Part shown: positions 14,855-21,447 of the stretch, in pieces
How the letters are laid out: every line of letters starts with the position of its first letter
Position numbering within the stretch: position 1 is the stretch's first letter
Assembly: GCA_937898635.1 (NCBI GenBank)
Contig: CALEJW010000040.1
Span: 1-23,048 of the forward strand
Length of the DNA: 23,048 nucleotides
Direction of reading: 5' to 3'
DNA from: an uncultured Pseudomonadota bacterium
GTDB taxonomy: Bacteria; Pseudomonadota; Gammaproteobacteria; Burkholderiales; Usitatibacteraceae
Notes under the pieces: model-generated
Databases searched by the model: none
Told to the model about the DNA's origin: nothing
What the model saw: the letters and a program-made list of their open reading frames with translations, nothing else
Program-made: the position numbers and the translations under genes

Positions 14855-15454
14855 TCAGGAATTGAGCAGGATCTTCAGGTCCGCGGCGATCTTGTCCGCC
14901 GTCGTCCCGTAGGGAAGCATGAGCCGCAGCTTCCCCTCGGGGTCGAAGACGAGGGTCTGCGCGGAATGGTCCACCGTGTACGTCTCGGGTGTCTTCCCCG
15001 GGCGCTCCGCCGCGTAGATCTTGAAGTCCCGGGTCACCTTCGCGGTCGCGGCGGCGTCGCCGTAGAGCCCGAGGAAGCCTGGATTGAACGCGGGAACGAA
15101 GTTCTTCATCAGTTCCGGGGTGTCGCGCTTCGGGTCCACCGTCACGAAGAGGACCTGGACGCGCTCGGCGTCGGGACCGAGCACCTGCAGCGCGTTGGCC
15201 ATCTCGGAGAGCGTGGTCGGGCACACGTCCGGGCAGTGCATGTAGCCGAAGAACATCGCCACCGCCTTGCCGCGGAAGTCCGCGAGCGTGCGCTCCCGGC
15301 CGTTGTGGTCCGTCAGGCGGAAGTCGGGCCCGAGGTCCGCGCCCGTGATGTCCACGCCGTTGAACATCCTTTGCCGGCCCAGCGGGAGCTTGTCGCAGCC
15401 CGCGAGCAGGGCCGAGGCGAGGACGAGACCCAGCAGCTGCCGCCGGCCGGTCAT
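14855..15454 (-). CDS. sco: SCO1/SenC-family copper chaperone lipoprotein
   Basis: 199 residues. The signal peptide ends in lipobox LLAGC, so Cys20 is lipidated and the protein is membrane-anchored in the periplasm. The thioredoxin-fold domain has the copper ligands CPDVC (Cys74, Cys78) and a distal His163 in VDHSAQTLVF. Sco proteins deliver copper to, or reduce, the CuA site of oxidase subunit II. The ATG at 15454 overlaps the ctaB stop as ATGA. The frame continues far upstream, but that is ctaB in another frame. It is last in the SURF1-Sco-like-ctaB-sco series and ends at the shared terminator. Confidence 0.95.
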   Translation of the reverse strand: MTGRRQLLGLVLASALLAGCDKLPLGRQRMFNGVDITGADLGPDFRLTDHNGRERTLADFRGKAVAMFFGYMHCPDVCPTTLSEMANALQVLGPDAERVQVLFVTVDPKRDTPELMKNFVPAFNPGFLGLYGDAAATAKVTRDFKIYAAERPGKTPETYTVDHSAQTLVFDPEGKLRLMLPYGTTADKIAADLKILLNS

Positions 15455-16350
15455 CGGAAGACGAGCGGCAGGTAGTGGTCCGCCATGAGGGCCGCGAAGA
15501 GCACCGCGAGGTAGAAGATCGAGTAGCGGAAGGTGCGCTTGGCGAGCGTGTCGGTGTAGCTCAGGTAGATCGCGACCGCGTAGACGAGGAACACCGCGTC
15601 GAGGACCAGCGCCGACCCGAGGTAGAAGAAGCCCGCCATCCCGGTCGCGAAGGGCAGCAGCGTCGTCGCGACGAGGATCAGCGTGTAGAGCAGGAGATGC
15701 AGCCGCGTGTACGCCTCGCCGTGCGTCACCGGCAGCATCGGGATCCCGGCGCGCTCGTACTCGCGGCGGCGGTAGAGCGCCAGCGCCCAGAAGTGCGGCG
15801 GCGTCCACGCGAAGATGATGAGGAAGAGGAGCAGGGGCTGGAAGGGCACGTCCCCGGTCATGGCCGCCCACCCCAGCACCGGCGGCATCGCGCCCGAGGC
15901 GCCGCCGATCACGATGTTCTGCGGCGTGGCGGGCTTGAGGATCACCGTGTAGACGATCGCGTAGCCCACGAAGGTGGCGAGCGTGAGCCACATGGTGAGC
16001 GGGTTCACCGCGTGCCAGAGGATCGCGAGGCCCAGCCCGCCCACCGCGCCCGACATGAGCACGACCTGCGCGGGCGTGATGGAGCCCATCACCGTGGGGC
16101 GTCCCCGCGTGCGCGCCATCACCGCGTCGAGCTTCTGCTCCACCAGGCAGTTGAAGGCGGCCGCCGCGCCCGCCACGAGGGCGATGCCCGCGGTCGCGTA
16201 GGCCATCGTCGCGAGCGGGGGGAACCCGGGCGTGGCGAGGAGCATGCCGATCACGGCGGTGAAGACGATGAGGGAGACCACCCGCGGCTTCGTCAGGCGC
16301 CAGAACTGGCCGAGCACGCCCGTCGCGCCGTGCATCGCGCGTGCCGTCAT
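15451..16350 (-). CDS. ctaB: protohaem IX farnesyltransferase (haem O synthase)
   Basis: 299 residues, an integral membrane prenyltransferase of the UbiA/COX10 family with about eight or nine hydrophobic segments. It attaches a farnesyl group to haem B to make haem O. The prenyl-binding motif is FNCLVEQKLDAVMARTRGRP (66-85). The family pattern NxxxDxxxD reads NxxxExxxD here (Asn67, Glu71, Asp75), a conservative change. ATG 16350 has GGAG 6 bases upstream; a second ATG five codons on has none. A candidate promoter lies about 75 bases upstream. The usual neighbour ctaA is missing from the 126-base gap before it. Confidence 0.96.
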   Translation of the reverse strand: MTARAMHGATGVLGQFWRLTKPRVVSLIVFTAVIGMLLATPGFPPLATMAYATAGIALVAGAAAAFNCLVEQKLDAVMARTRGRPTVMGSITPAQVVLMSGAVGGLGLAILWHAVNPLTMWLTLATFVGYAIVYTVILKPATPQNIVIGGASGAMPPVLGWAAMTGDVPFQPLLLFLIIFAWTPPHFWALALYRRREYERAGIPMLPVTHGEAYTRLHLLLYTLILVATTLLPFATGMAGFFYLGSALVLDAVFLVYAVAIYLSYTDTLAKRTFRYSIFYLAVLFAALMADHYLPLVFR

Positions 16351-16418
16351 CGGTGTCTCCGGGTTCGCATGGTGCTTGCGCGTCGTCCTCGATCGCCGGC
16401 GGCACCCTCGCGCGCCGG

Positions 16419-16436
16419 GACGGTGATTATACCGTC
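16419..16436 (-). promoter_or_regulatory. palindromic promoter candidate upstream of ctaB
   Basis: On the minus strand the arms GACGGT and ACCGTC flank six bases, and a perfect -10 TATAAT (16426-16431) begins in the left arm. No strong -35 is seen 16-18 bases upstream. The predicted leader to ctaB is about 70 bases. It suggests ctaB-sco can be transcribed apart from SURF1, perhaps under control of a protein that binds the palindrome. Confidence 0.5.
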
Positions 16437-16476
16437 GCGGGCAGCCCTTCCCGTCGCGCCGGCGCCCATGGCGGTC

Positions 16477-17037
16477 CTAGCCCACCTGGGAGGCCTTGAG
16501 CAGGCGCTCGAGGTCCCTCAGCATGCGGCGCGGCTCGGCGTCCGTGGGGAAGCGCATCATCACGTTGCCCAGCGGATCCACCAGGTAGTAGTGCGCGCGG
16601 TCGTTCACCGGGGCGAGCGGGCGCACCGTGCCGGGCGGCGGCGTGACGGCGACCGTGCCCTCGTAGGGCGCGAGGGCCTGCGGGTCCATGGGCCGGGTGT
16701 CGTCGGCCACGAAGACGCGCTCCACGCGGGAGGCGTTGCGGCCGAGCATGAGGCGGACCTGGCGCATCAGCGTGAGCTTCGTCACGCAGGACGGCGGGCA
16801 GGCGCCGGAATCCGAGGCGACGAGCACCCACTTCCCGCGCAGTTCGGCGAAGTTGAACGCTCCTCCGGGGATGCGCAGGAAGGGCGCGGTCGTGATCGGC
16901 GCGGGCGGCCGGATGAGCTCGCCGTAGTTCGCGGTCGCCTCGGGGCGCAGGAAGAGGTAGGCGAGCGTGGAGGCGACGATCGGCAGCGCGAAGGCCGCCA
17001 TGACCGCGAGGAGCGTGAGCCTCGGGCCGCGGATCAC
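16477..17037 (-). CDS. membrane-anchored Sco/thioredoxin-like oxidase assembly protein
   Basis: 186 residues from GTG 17037, which overlaps the SURF1 TGA as GTGA. One N-terminal membrane segment (about residues 8-30) is followed by a periplasmic thioredoxin-like domain. It contains CPPSC (Cys80, Cys84) after GKWVLVASDSGA, and a His149 in AHYYLVDPLGN. That is the same CxxxC plus distal His pattern that binds copper in Sco proteins. Betaproteobacterial cox clusters often carry this poorly named transmembrane protein between SURF1 and ctaA. A role in CuA or CuB maturation is inferred from the motif and context and is not established. Confidence 0.8.
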   Translation of the reverse strand: MIRGPRLTLLAVMAAFALPIVASTLAYLFLRPEATANYGELIRPPAPITTAPFLRIPGGAFNFAELRGKWVLVASDSGACPPSCVTKLTLMRQVRLMLGRNASRVERVFVADDTRPMDPQALAPYEGTVAVTPPPGTVRPLAPVNDRAHYYLVDPLGNVMMRFPTDAEPRRMLRDLERLLKASQVG

Positions 17038-17744
17038 GGGCCGCTCCTGCGCAGGTTCACCGCGATCCAGAGCGCCGCCACGGTCGCGGCGAGCGAGTAC
17101 CAGGTGAGGGAATACTCGCGGTGCTTCGCGATCCCTTCGTCCGGCCTCTCCTCCACGGCGGCGAGTCCCGGGCCGGGACGCGAGGCGAGGATCACCACCG
17201 GGAGCAGTTCGCGCCCGTCGCGCGCGGCGTAGCGCTCGAGGACGAGGTTCTGCCACACGTTGCCCGTCACCGCGTCGCCGGAGAGCTCGAGGAAGCGCTG
17301 CGACGGGACGACGGCGAGGCCCTCGACGAGCTGCTCGCCCGCCGGCACCGGGACGTCGGGCGCCGCGGGGTAGGCCGCGCTTCGCGCGATCCAGCCCCGG
17401 TTCACGAGCACCGTCGCGCGATCCCGCCCCAGGGCGAGCGGCGTCACCACGTGGAAGCCCGCGCGGCCCGCGTGGATGCGATTGTCGATGAAGACCTGGC
17501 CCTCGGGCAGGTAGCGTCCCGCGGCGCGCACGCGGCGGAAGACGAGCGCCTGCGCCGTCCCGGCCGCGCCCGTGAGCTCGAGGGGCGCCTCGGCGACGCG
17601 CGCCTCGAGAAGCGCCTGGCGCGCCGCCTTTTCCCCGGCGCGCCCGTCCTGCCAGCGCCCGAGGGAAGCGGTGAGCGCGATGGCGGCCAGCGCCGCGACC
17701 GTGGGCACGAGGCGTGGCGTGAAGGCGAAGCCCGCGATCCTCAC
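17034..17744 (-). CDS. SURF1-family cytochrome oxidase assembly protein
   Basis: 236 residues from GTG 17744. Two membrane segments, near the N-terminus (about 10-28) and the C-terminus (YSLAATVAALWIAVNL), flank a periplasmic domain, as in Surf1/Shy1. Family motifs are LGRWQ after segment 1, GRYLPEGQVFIDNR, TVLVNRGWI and KHREYSLTWYSLA. SURF1 helps insert haem A into subunit I. An open frame extends about 100 codons upstream but is the antisense of the DUF2909 gene. No Shine-Dalgarno sequence is visible before the GTG; an alternative start is not obvious. It is first in the assembly-gene run and divergent from the DUF2909 gene. Confidence 0.93.
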   Translation of the reverse strand: MRIAGFAFTPRLVPTVAALAAIALTASLGRWQDGRAGEKAARQALLEARVAEAPLELTGAAGTAQALVFRRVRAAGRYLPEGQVFIDNRIHAGRAGFHVVTPLALGRDRATVLVNRGWIARSAAYPAAPDVPVPAGEQLVEGLAVVPSQRFLELSGDAVTGNVWQNLVLERYAARDGRELLPVVILASRPGPGLAAVEERPDEGIAKHREYSLTWYSLAATVAALWIAVNLRRSGP

Positions 17745-17768
17745 CGGCCGCGCCCGTCCCGCGGGGCG

Positions 17769-17774
17769 TAGAAT
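17769..17774 (+). promoter_or_regulatory. candidate -10 for the DUF2909 gene
   Basis: TAGAAT on the plus strand, 36 bases before the ATG, inside the 66-base divergent gap with SURF1. The gap is otherwise strongly GC-rich. No good -35 is visible. Confidence 0.4.
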
Positions 17775-17810
17775 GCCCGCTCGCGCAGCCGCGCAGCCGC
17801 CCGCCCCGCC

Positions 17811-18008
17811 ATGAAGATCGTCGTCGTCATCCTGCTTCTCGCCGTCATCGCGAGCCTGTTCTCCGGCCTCTACTTCGTCTACAAGGACAAGGGGCAGTCG
17901 AACCGCGCGGTGGTCTCGCTCACCATCCGCATCGTGCTCTCCCTCACGGTCTTCCTGCTCCTCGTGGGATCGTACTTCTTCGGGCTCGTCCCCGGCGGGC
18001 GCCTGTAG
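17811..18008 (+). CDS. twin-transmembrane protein, DUF2909 family
   Basis: 65 residues with two membrane helices (about 3-23 and 41-61). They are joined by a short polar loop YKDKGQSNRAVVSLTIR, the characteristic DUF2909 arrangement. The family is found in cytochrome oxidase clusters, but its function is unknown to me. The gene lies on the plus strand between coxC and SURF1, which are both on the minus strand, so it splits the cluster into two minus-strand transcripts. ATG 17811 has no visible ribosome site. Confidence 0.9.
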   Translation: MKIVVVILLLAVIASLFSGLYFVYKDKGQSNRAVVSLTIRIVLSLTVFLLLVGSYFFGLVPGGRL

Positions 18009-18026
18009 TGACCGCGCGCCCCGGAG

Positions 18027-18055
18027 ACGAAAAAGCCGCACCGAGGTGCGGCTTT
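18027..18055 (-). terminator. intrinsic terminator of the coxB-coxC operon
   Basis: A perfect 10-bp stem (18032-18041 and 18046-18055, AAAGCCGCAC and its complement) with loop CGAG on the plus strand. On the minus strand it runs into TTTTTCGTC. It lies 26 bases after the coxC stop. On the plus strand the U run is short (CTTTCGCC), so it is weaker for the DUF2909 gene, which ends 23 bases before the stem. Confidence 0.88.
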
Positions 18056-18081
18056 CGCCGGCGGCGGCCGCCCCGGCCCGC

Positions 18082-18933
18082 CTAGACCCAGTACACGAAG
18101 ACGAAGAGCAGCAGCCAGACCACGTCCACGAAGTGCCAGTACCAGGCCACGGCCTCGAAGGCGAAGTGATGCTCGGCGGTGAAGTGCCCCGCCATCGAGC
18201 GGAAGAGGATCACCGTGAGCATGATCGCGCCGAGCGTCACGTGGAAGCCGTGGAAGCCCGTGAGCATGTAGAAGGTCGAGCCGAAGACGCCGGTCGTGAG
18301 CTTCAGGTTCAGGTCGCCATAGGCGTGCACGTACTCGTAGACCTGGAAGCCGAGGAAGGTGAAGCCCAGGAGCACCGTCGCGAGGAGCCCCAGCACCAGG
18401 CCCTTGCGGTTGCCCATCCGCAGCGCCCAGTGCGCGTAGGTCACCGTCACCCCCGACGTGAGGAGGAGGAAGGTGTTGAGCGCGGGGATCCCCCAGGCGT
18501 GCATGGCGCTGAACTGCGGCGGCAGGTACGGCCCCGCCGAGGGCCAGCGCGCCTGGAACTCGGGCCAGAGGAGCTTGTTCTCCGGGTCGCCGAGCCAGGG
18601 CAGCGAGTACACGCGCGCGTAGAAGAGGGCGCCGAAGAAGGCCGCGAAGAACATCACCTCGGAGAAGATGAACCAGCCCATGCTCCAGCGGAAGGACATG
18701 TCCACCTGCTGGTTGAAGAGCCCGCCCTGGCTCTCGCGGATCACCGCGCCGAACCAGCCGAAGAGCATGTAGACGAGGACCGCGATGCCCAGCCCGAAGG
18801 GCAGCCATCCGGAGCCGTAGCCGTTCATGAGGAGGACGCCCCCGATCGCCATCAGCAGCAGCGCGGCCGATCCGACGATCGGCCAGTGCGAGGGGGGTGC
18901 GTAGTAGTAGCCGCCGGGTTGTGCGTTGCCCAC
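18082..18933 (-). CDS. coxC: cytochrome c oxidase subunit III
   Basis: 283 residues, with about seven membrane helices. Subunit III stabilises proton uptake into the D channel of subunit I. Signature segments are MGWFIFSEVMFFAAFFGALFYAR with the conserved Glu, the TFYMLTGFHGFHV region, and the C-terminal HHFAFEAVAWYWHFVDVVWLLLF. The start is GTG 18933 with GGGAG 8 bases upstream. It is the last structural gene of the operon, 46 bases after the DUF2970 gene, and is followed by a strong terminator. Confidence 0.97.
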   Translation of the reverse strand: MGNAQPGGYYYAPPSHWPIVGSAALLLMAIGGVLLMNGYGSGWLPFGLGIAVLVYMLFGWFGAVIRESQGGLFNQQVDMSFRWSMGWFIFSEVMFFAAFFGALFYARVYSLPWLGDPENKLLWPEFQARWPSAGPYLPPQFSAMHAWGIPALNTFLLLTSGVTVTYAHWALRMGNRKGLVLGLLATVLLGFTFLGFQVYEYVHAYGDLNLKLTTGVFGSTFYMLTGFHGFHVTLGAIMLTVILFRSMAGHFTAEHHFAFEAVAWYWHFVDVVWLLLFVFVYWV

Positions 18934-18979
18934 GATCGAGACTCCCTTGGAATGCCTGGTTCGAATTGCGTCCGGCGCC

Positions 18980-19153
18980 TCAGGGCGCGACGAGCTTCAC
19001 CAGCCCGTAGAGCCCCAGCACCAGCACTGCCGCGGCCACGATGCCCGCGATGATCACCGCGCGCGGGTCGAGGCGCCGCGTGTCCGCCTCGTACTCCGAC
19101 TGCTTCCTCACGCCGAAGAAGCTCCAGAGCACCGCCTTGAAGGTCTCGATCAC
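18980..19153 (-). CDS. DUF2970-family small membrane protein
   Basis: 57 residues from GTG 19153, which overlaps the ctaG stop as GTGA. The N-terminal half has the family pattern KAVLWSFFGVRKQSEYEAD. The C-terminal half is one membrane helix (VIIAGIVAAAVLVLGLYGLVKLV). Such proteins occur between ctaG and coxC in betaproteobacterial oxidase operons, and the function is unknown. It probably acts as a small accessory or assembly factor, an inference from position only. The longer open frame upstream is ctaG in another frame. Confidence 0.88.
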   Translation of the reverse strand: MIETFKAVLWSFFGVRKQSEYEADTRRLDPRAVIIAGIVAAAVLVLGLYGLVKLVAP

Positions 19154-19677
19154 GACGCCCTCCCCGGAGACTCGAAGAAGGTGTAGGAGAGCGAGATCGT
19201 CCCGAGGTCCTTCGGGGCCTTCGGGCTCACGAGGAACACCACGGGCATCACCCGCTCCTCGCCCGCGGCGAGCGTCTGGTCGGAGAAGCAGAAGCAGGCC
19301 TGCTTCTCGATGTACTGCGCGGCGTAGGAGGGCGCGGCGTTCATCACCGCGTGGGCCGTCACCGGGCGACCCAGCGTGTTCACCACGCGGTAGTTCACGG
19401 TGGCGAGCTGGCCCGGATGCAGGCGCAGTTCGCGCTCGAGGGCCTCGAAACGCCACGGCAGCCCCGCGCTGGAGGCGAGGAGCTCGACGGTCACGGAGCG
19501 GCTCGCGTCCACCTGGGTGTTCGTCGCCCCCACCACGCGGCCCTGCGTGATGCCCACCGCCTCGCAGTACTGCCGGTAGATCGGCACCATCGCGAAGCCG
19601 AAGCCGAGCATCGCCGCGGCGACGACGAGGAGCTTCCTCATCGTCTGGCGGTTGCGGGCGTCGAGGGCGGCGTCCAT
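19150..19677 (-). CDS. ctaG: cytochrome c oxidase assembly protein CtaG (Cox11)
   Basis: 175 residues. It has one membrane helix (about 15-33), then a periplasmic Ig-like domain. The copper-binding motif CFCF is at 128-131 (Cys128, Cys130), and another conserved Cys38 lies in YRQYCEAVG after the helix. Cox11/CtaG supplies copper to the CuB site of subunit I. The C-terminal LSYTFFES is also typical. ATG 19677 directly follows the TAG of the small assembly gene (TAGATG). A later ATG (residue 13) would still keep the helix, but the longer form is usual. Confidence 0.96.
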   Translation of the reverse strand: MDAALDARNRQTMRKLLVVAAAMLGFGFAMVPIYRQYCEAVGITQGRVVGATNTQVDASRSVTVELLASSAGLPWRFEALERELRLHPGQLATVNYRVVNTLGRPVTAHAVMNAAPSYAAQYIEKQACFCFSDQTLAAGEERVMPVVFLVSPKAPKDLGTISLSYTFFESPGRAS

Positions 19678-19797
19678 CTAGAGCGCGAGCTTGAGCATGA
19701 AGGTGGCGTAGATCGCCGCCGCGAGGAGCGCGAGCACGACGGCCGAGACCACCGCCCGGCGCTTCTGCGCGGGCGTGGGCTCGTGCCTTCCGGCCAT
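19678..19797 (-). CDS. cytochrome oxidase small assembly protein
   Basis: 39 residues: a short polar start (GRHEPTPAQKRRA) and one membrane helix (about 16-37). A tiny protein of this form commonly lies between coxA and ctaG in betaproteobacteria and is annotated as an oxidase small assembly protein. The gene starts 14 bases after coxA, and its TAG abuts the ctaG ATG. The frame is open through coxA, so the true start must be chosen by position; ATG 19797 is the one just after the coxA stop. The molecular role is unknown. Confidence 0.8.
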   Translation of the reverse strand: MAGRHEPTPAQKRRAVVSAVVLALLAAAIYATFMLKLAL

Positions 19798-19811
19798 GGC
19801 GTCCCCCGGCC

Positions 19812-21410
19812 TCACTTCACCTCCGGGACCGTCTCGAAGGTGTGGTACGGCGCCGGGCACGGCAGGTGCGTCCACTCGAGGGAGTCCGCGCCCTCCCAGG
19901 GCCGGTCCTCGCACTTGCGCCCCGAGCGGATGCACTCGATCACCACGTAGAGGAAGACCAGCTGCGAGAAGCCGAAGAGGAAGGCGCCCACGGAGGACCA
20001 CAGGTTCCACTCCGCGAACTGCAGCGCGTAGTCGGGGATGCGCCGCGGCATGCCCGCGAGCCCGAGGAAGTGCTGCGGGAAGAAGGCGATGTTGAAGCCG
20101 ATCACCGAGAGCCAGAAGTGGAGCTTGCCCAGGCCCTCGTGGTACATGTTGCCGGTCCACTTGGGGAGCCAGAAGTACACGCCCGCGAAGATCGCGAAGA
20201 GCGCGCCGGAGACCAGCACGTAGTGGAAGTGCGCCACCACGTAGTAGGTGTTGTGCAGCGTGATGTCCACCGGCGTGATCGCGAGCACCAGCCCCGAGAA
20301 GCCGCCGATGGTGAACAGGCACAGGAAGCCGATCGAGAAGAGCATCGGCGTCTCGAAGGTCATCGAGCCCTTCCACATCGTGGCGATCCAGTTGAAGATC
20401 TTCACGCCCGTGGGCACCGCGATCAGCATCGTCGCGTACATGAAGAAGAGGTTGCCCGCCGCGGGCATCCCCACCGTGAACATGTGGTGGCCCCAGACGA
20501 TGAACGAGAGGATCGCGATCGAGGCCGTCGCGTAGACCATCGAGGCGTAGCCGAAGAGCGGCTTCCTCGCGAAGGCGGGGATGATCGCCGAGACCACGCC
20601 GAAGGCCGGCAGGATCATGATGTACACCTCCGGGTGCCCGAAGAACCAGAAGATGTGCATGAACATCGTGGGGTCGCCGCCGCCGGCCGCGTTGAAGAAC
20701 GAGGTGCCGAAGTGGCGGTCCGTGAGGAGCATCGTCACCGCGCCCGCGAGCACCGGCATCACGGCGATGAGGAGGTAGGCGGTGATGAGCCAGGTCCACG
20801 CGAAGAGCGGCATCTTCATGAGGGTCATGCCCGGCGCGCGCAGGTTGAGGATCGTGGTGATGATGTTGATCGAGCCCATGATCGAGGAGGCGCCCAGGAT
20901 GTGCACCGCCAGGATCGTCATGTCGATCGACATGCCCTGCTGGATGATGAGCGGCGGGTAGAGCGTCCAGCCCGAGGCGGCCGCTCCCCCCGGCACGAAG
21001 AACGAGGCGACCAGCAGGATCGCCGCCGGGACCACGAGCCAGAAGCTCCAGTTGTTCATGCGCGGGAAGGCCATGTCGGGCGCGCCGATCTGCATCGGGA
21101 TGAGCCAGTTCGCGAACCCCACCCAGGCCGGCATGATCGCCCCGAACACCATCACCAGGCCGTGCACGGTGGTGAGGGAATTGAAGAACTCCGGGTTCAC
21201 GAACTGCAGGCCCGGCTGGAAGAGCTCGGCGCGGATGAGGAGCGCCATCACGCCGCCCGTGAGGAACATCACGAACGAGAACCACAGGTAGAGCGTGCCG
21301 ATGTCCTTGTGGTTGGTCGTGAAGAGCCAGCGCTTCAGGCCCGTGGGATGGGCGTGCGCGTGCTCGTCGTGGGAATGGTCGTGGCCGTGGGCCGGGGCTG
21401 CTGCGCTCAT
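19812..21410 (-). CDS. coxA: cytochrome c oxidase subunit I (A1-type haem-copper oxidase)
   Basis: 532 residues with twelve membrane helices. Low-spin haem ligands are His83 and His396, high-spin haem ligand is His394, and CuB ligands are His259, His308 and His309. The cross-linked Tyr263 lies in GHPEVY. The Glu of that motif (Glu261), Asp112 and Asn119/Asn120 mark the D channel, and Lys337 (VPTGVKIFNW) the K channel, so this is an A1-type proton pump. The N-terminus has a His-rich stretch (residues 8-21, eight His). ATG 21410 has GGAG 8 bases upstream. It lies 37 bases after coxB. Confidence 0.98.
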   Translation of the reverse strand: MSAAAPAHGHDHSHDEHAHAHPTGLKRWLFTTNHKDIGTLYLWFSFVMFLTGGVMALLIRAELFQPGLQFVNPEFFNSLTTVHGLVMVFGAIMPAWVGFANWLIPMQIGAPDMAFPRMNNWSFWLVVPAAILLVASFFVPGGAAASGWTLYPPLIIQQGMSIDMTILAVHILGASSIMGSINIITTILNLRAPGMTLMKMPLFAWTWLITAYLLIAVMPVLAGAVTMLLTDRHFGTSFFNAAGGGDPTMFMHIFWFFGHPEVYIMILPAFGVVSAIIPAFARKPLFGYASMVYATASIAILSFIVWGHHMFTVGMPAAGNLFFMYATMLIAVPTGVKIFNWIATMWKGSMTFETPMLFSIGFLCLFTIGGFSGLVLAITPVDITLHNTYYVVAHFHYVLVSGALFAIFAGVYFWLPKWTGNMYHEGLGKLHFWLSVIGFNIAFFPQHFLGLAGMPRRIPDYALQFAEWNLWSSVGAFLFGFSQLVFLYVVIECIRSGRKCEDRPWEGADSLEWTHLPCPAPYHTFETVPEVK

Positions 21411-21447
21411 GTCGGGACTCCGCTGTGTCTTGTCCGGGGGCTGGGGG

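Noticed and set aside
15475..17232. Long plus-strand open frame opposite ctaB and the Sco-like gene
   Set aside because: Its composition (Arg, Glu, His-rich) is that of an antisense shadow, and the minus-strand genes have recognised motifs.
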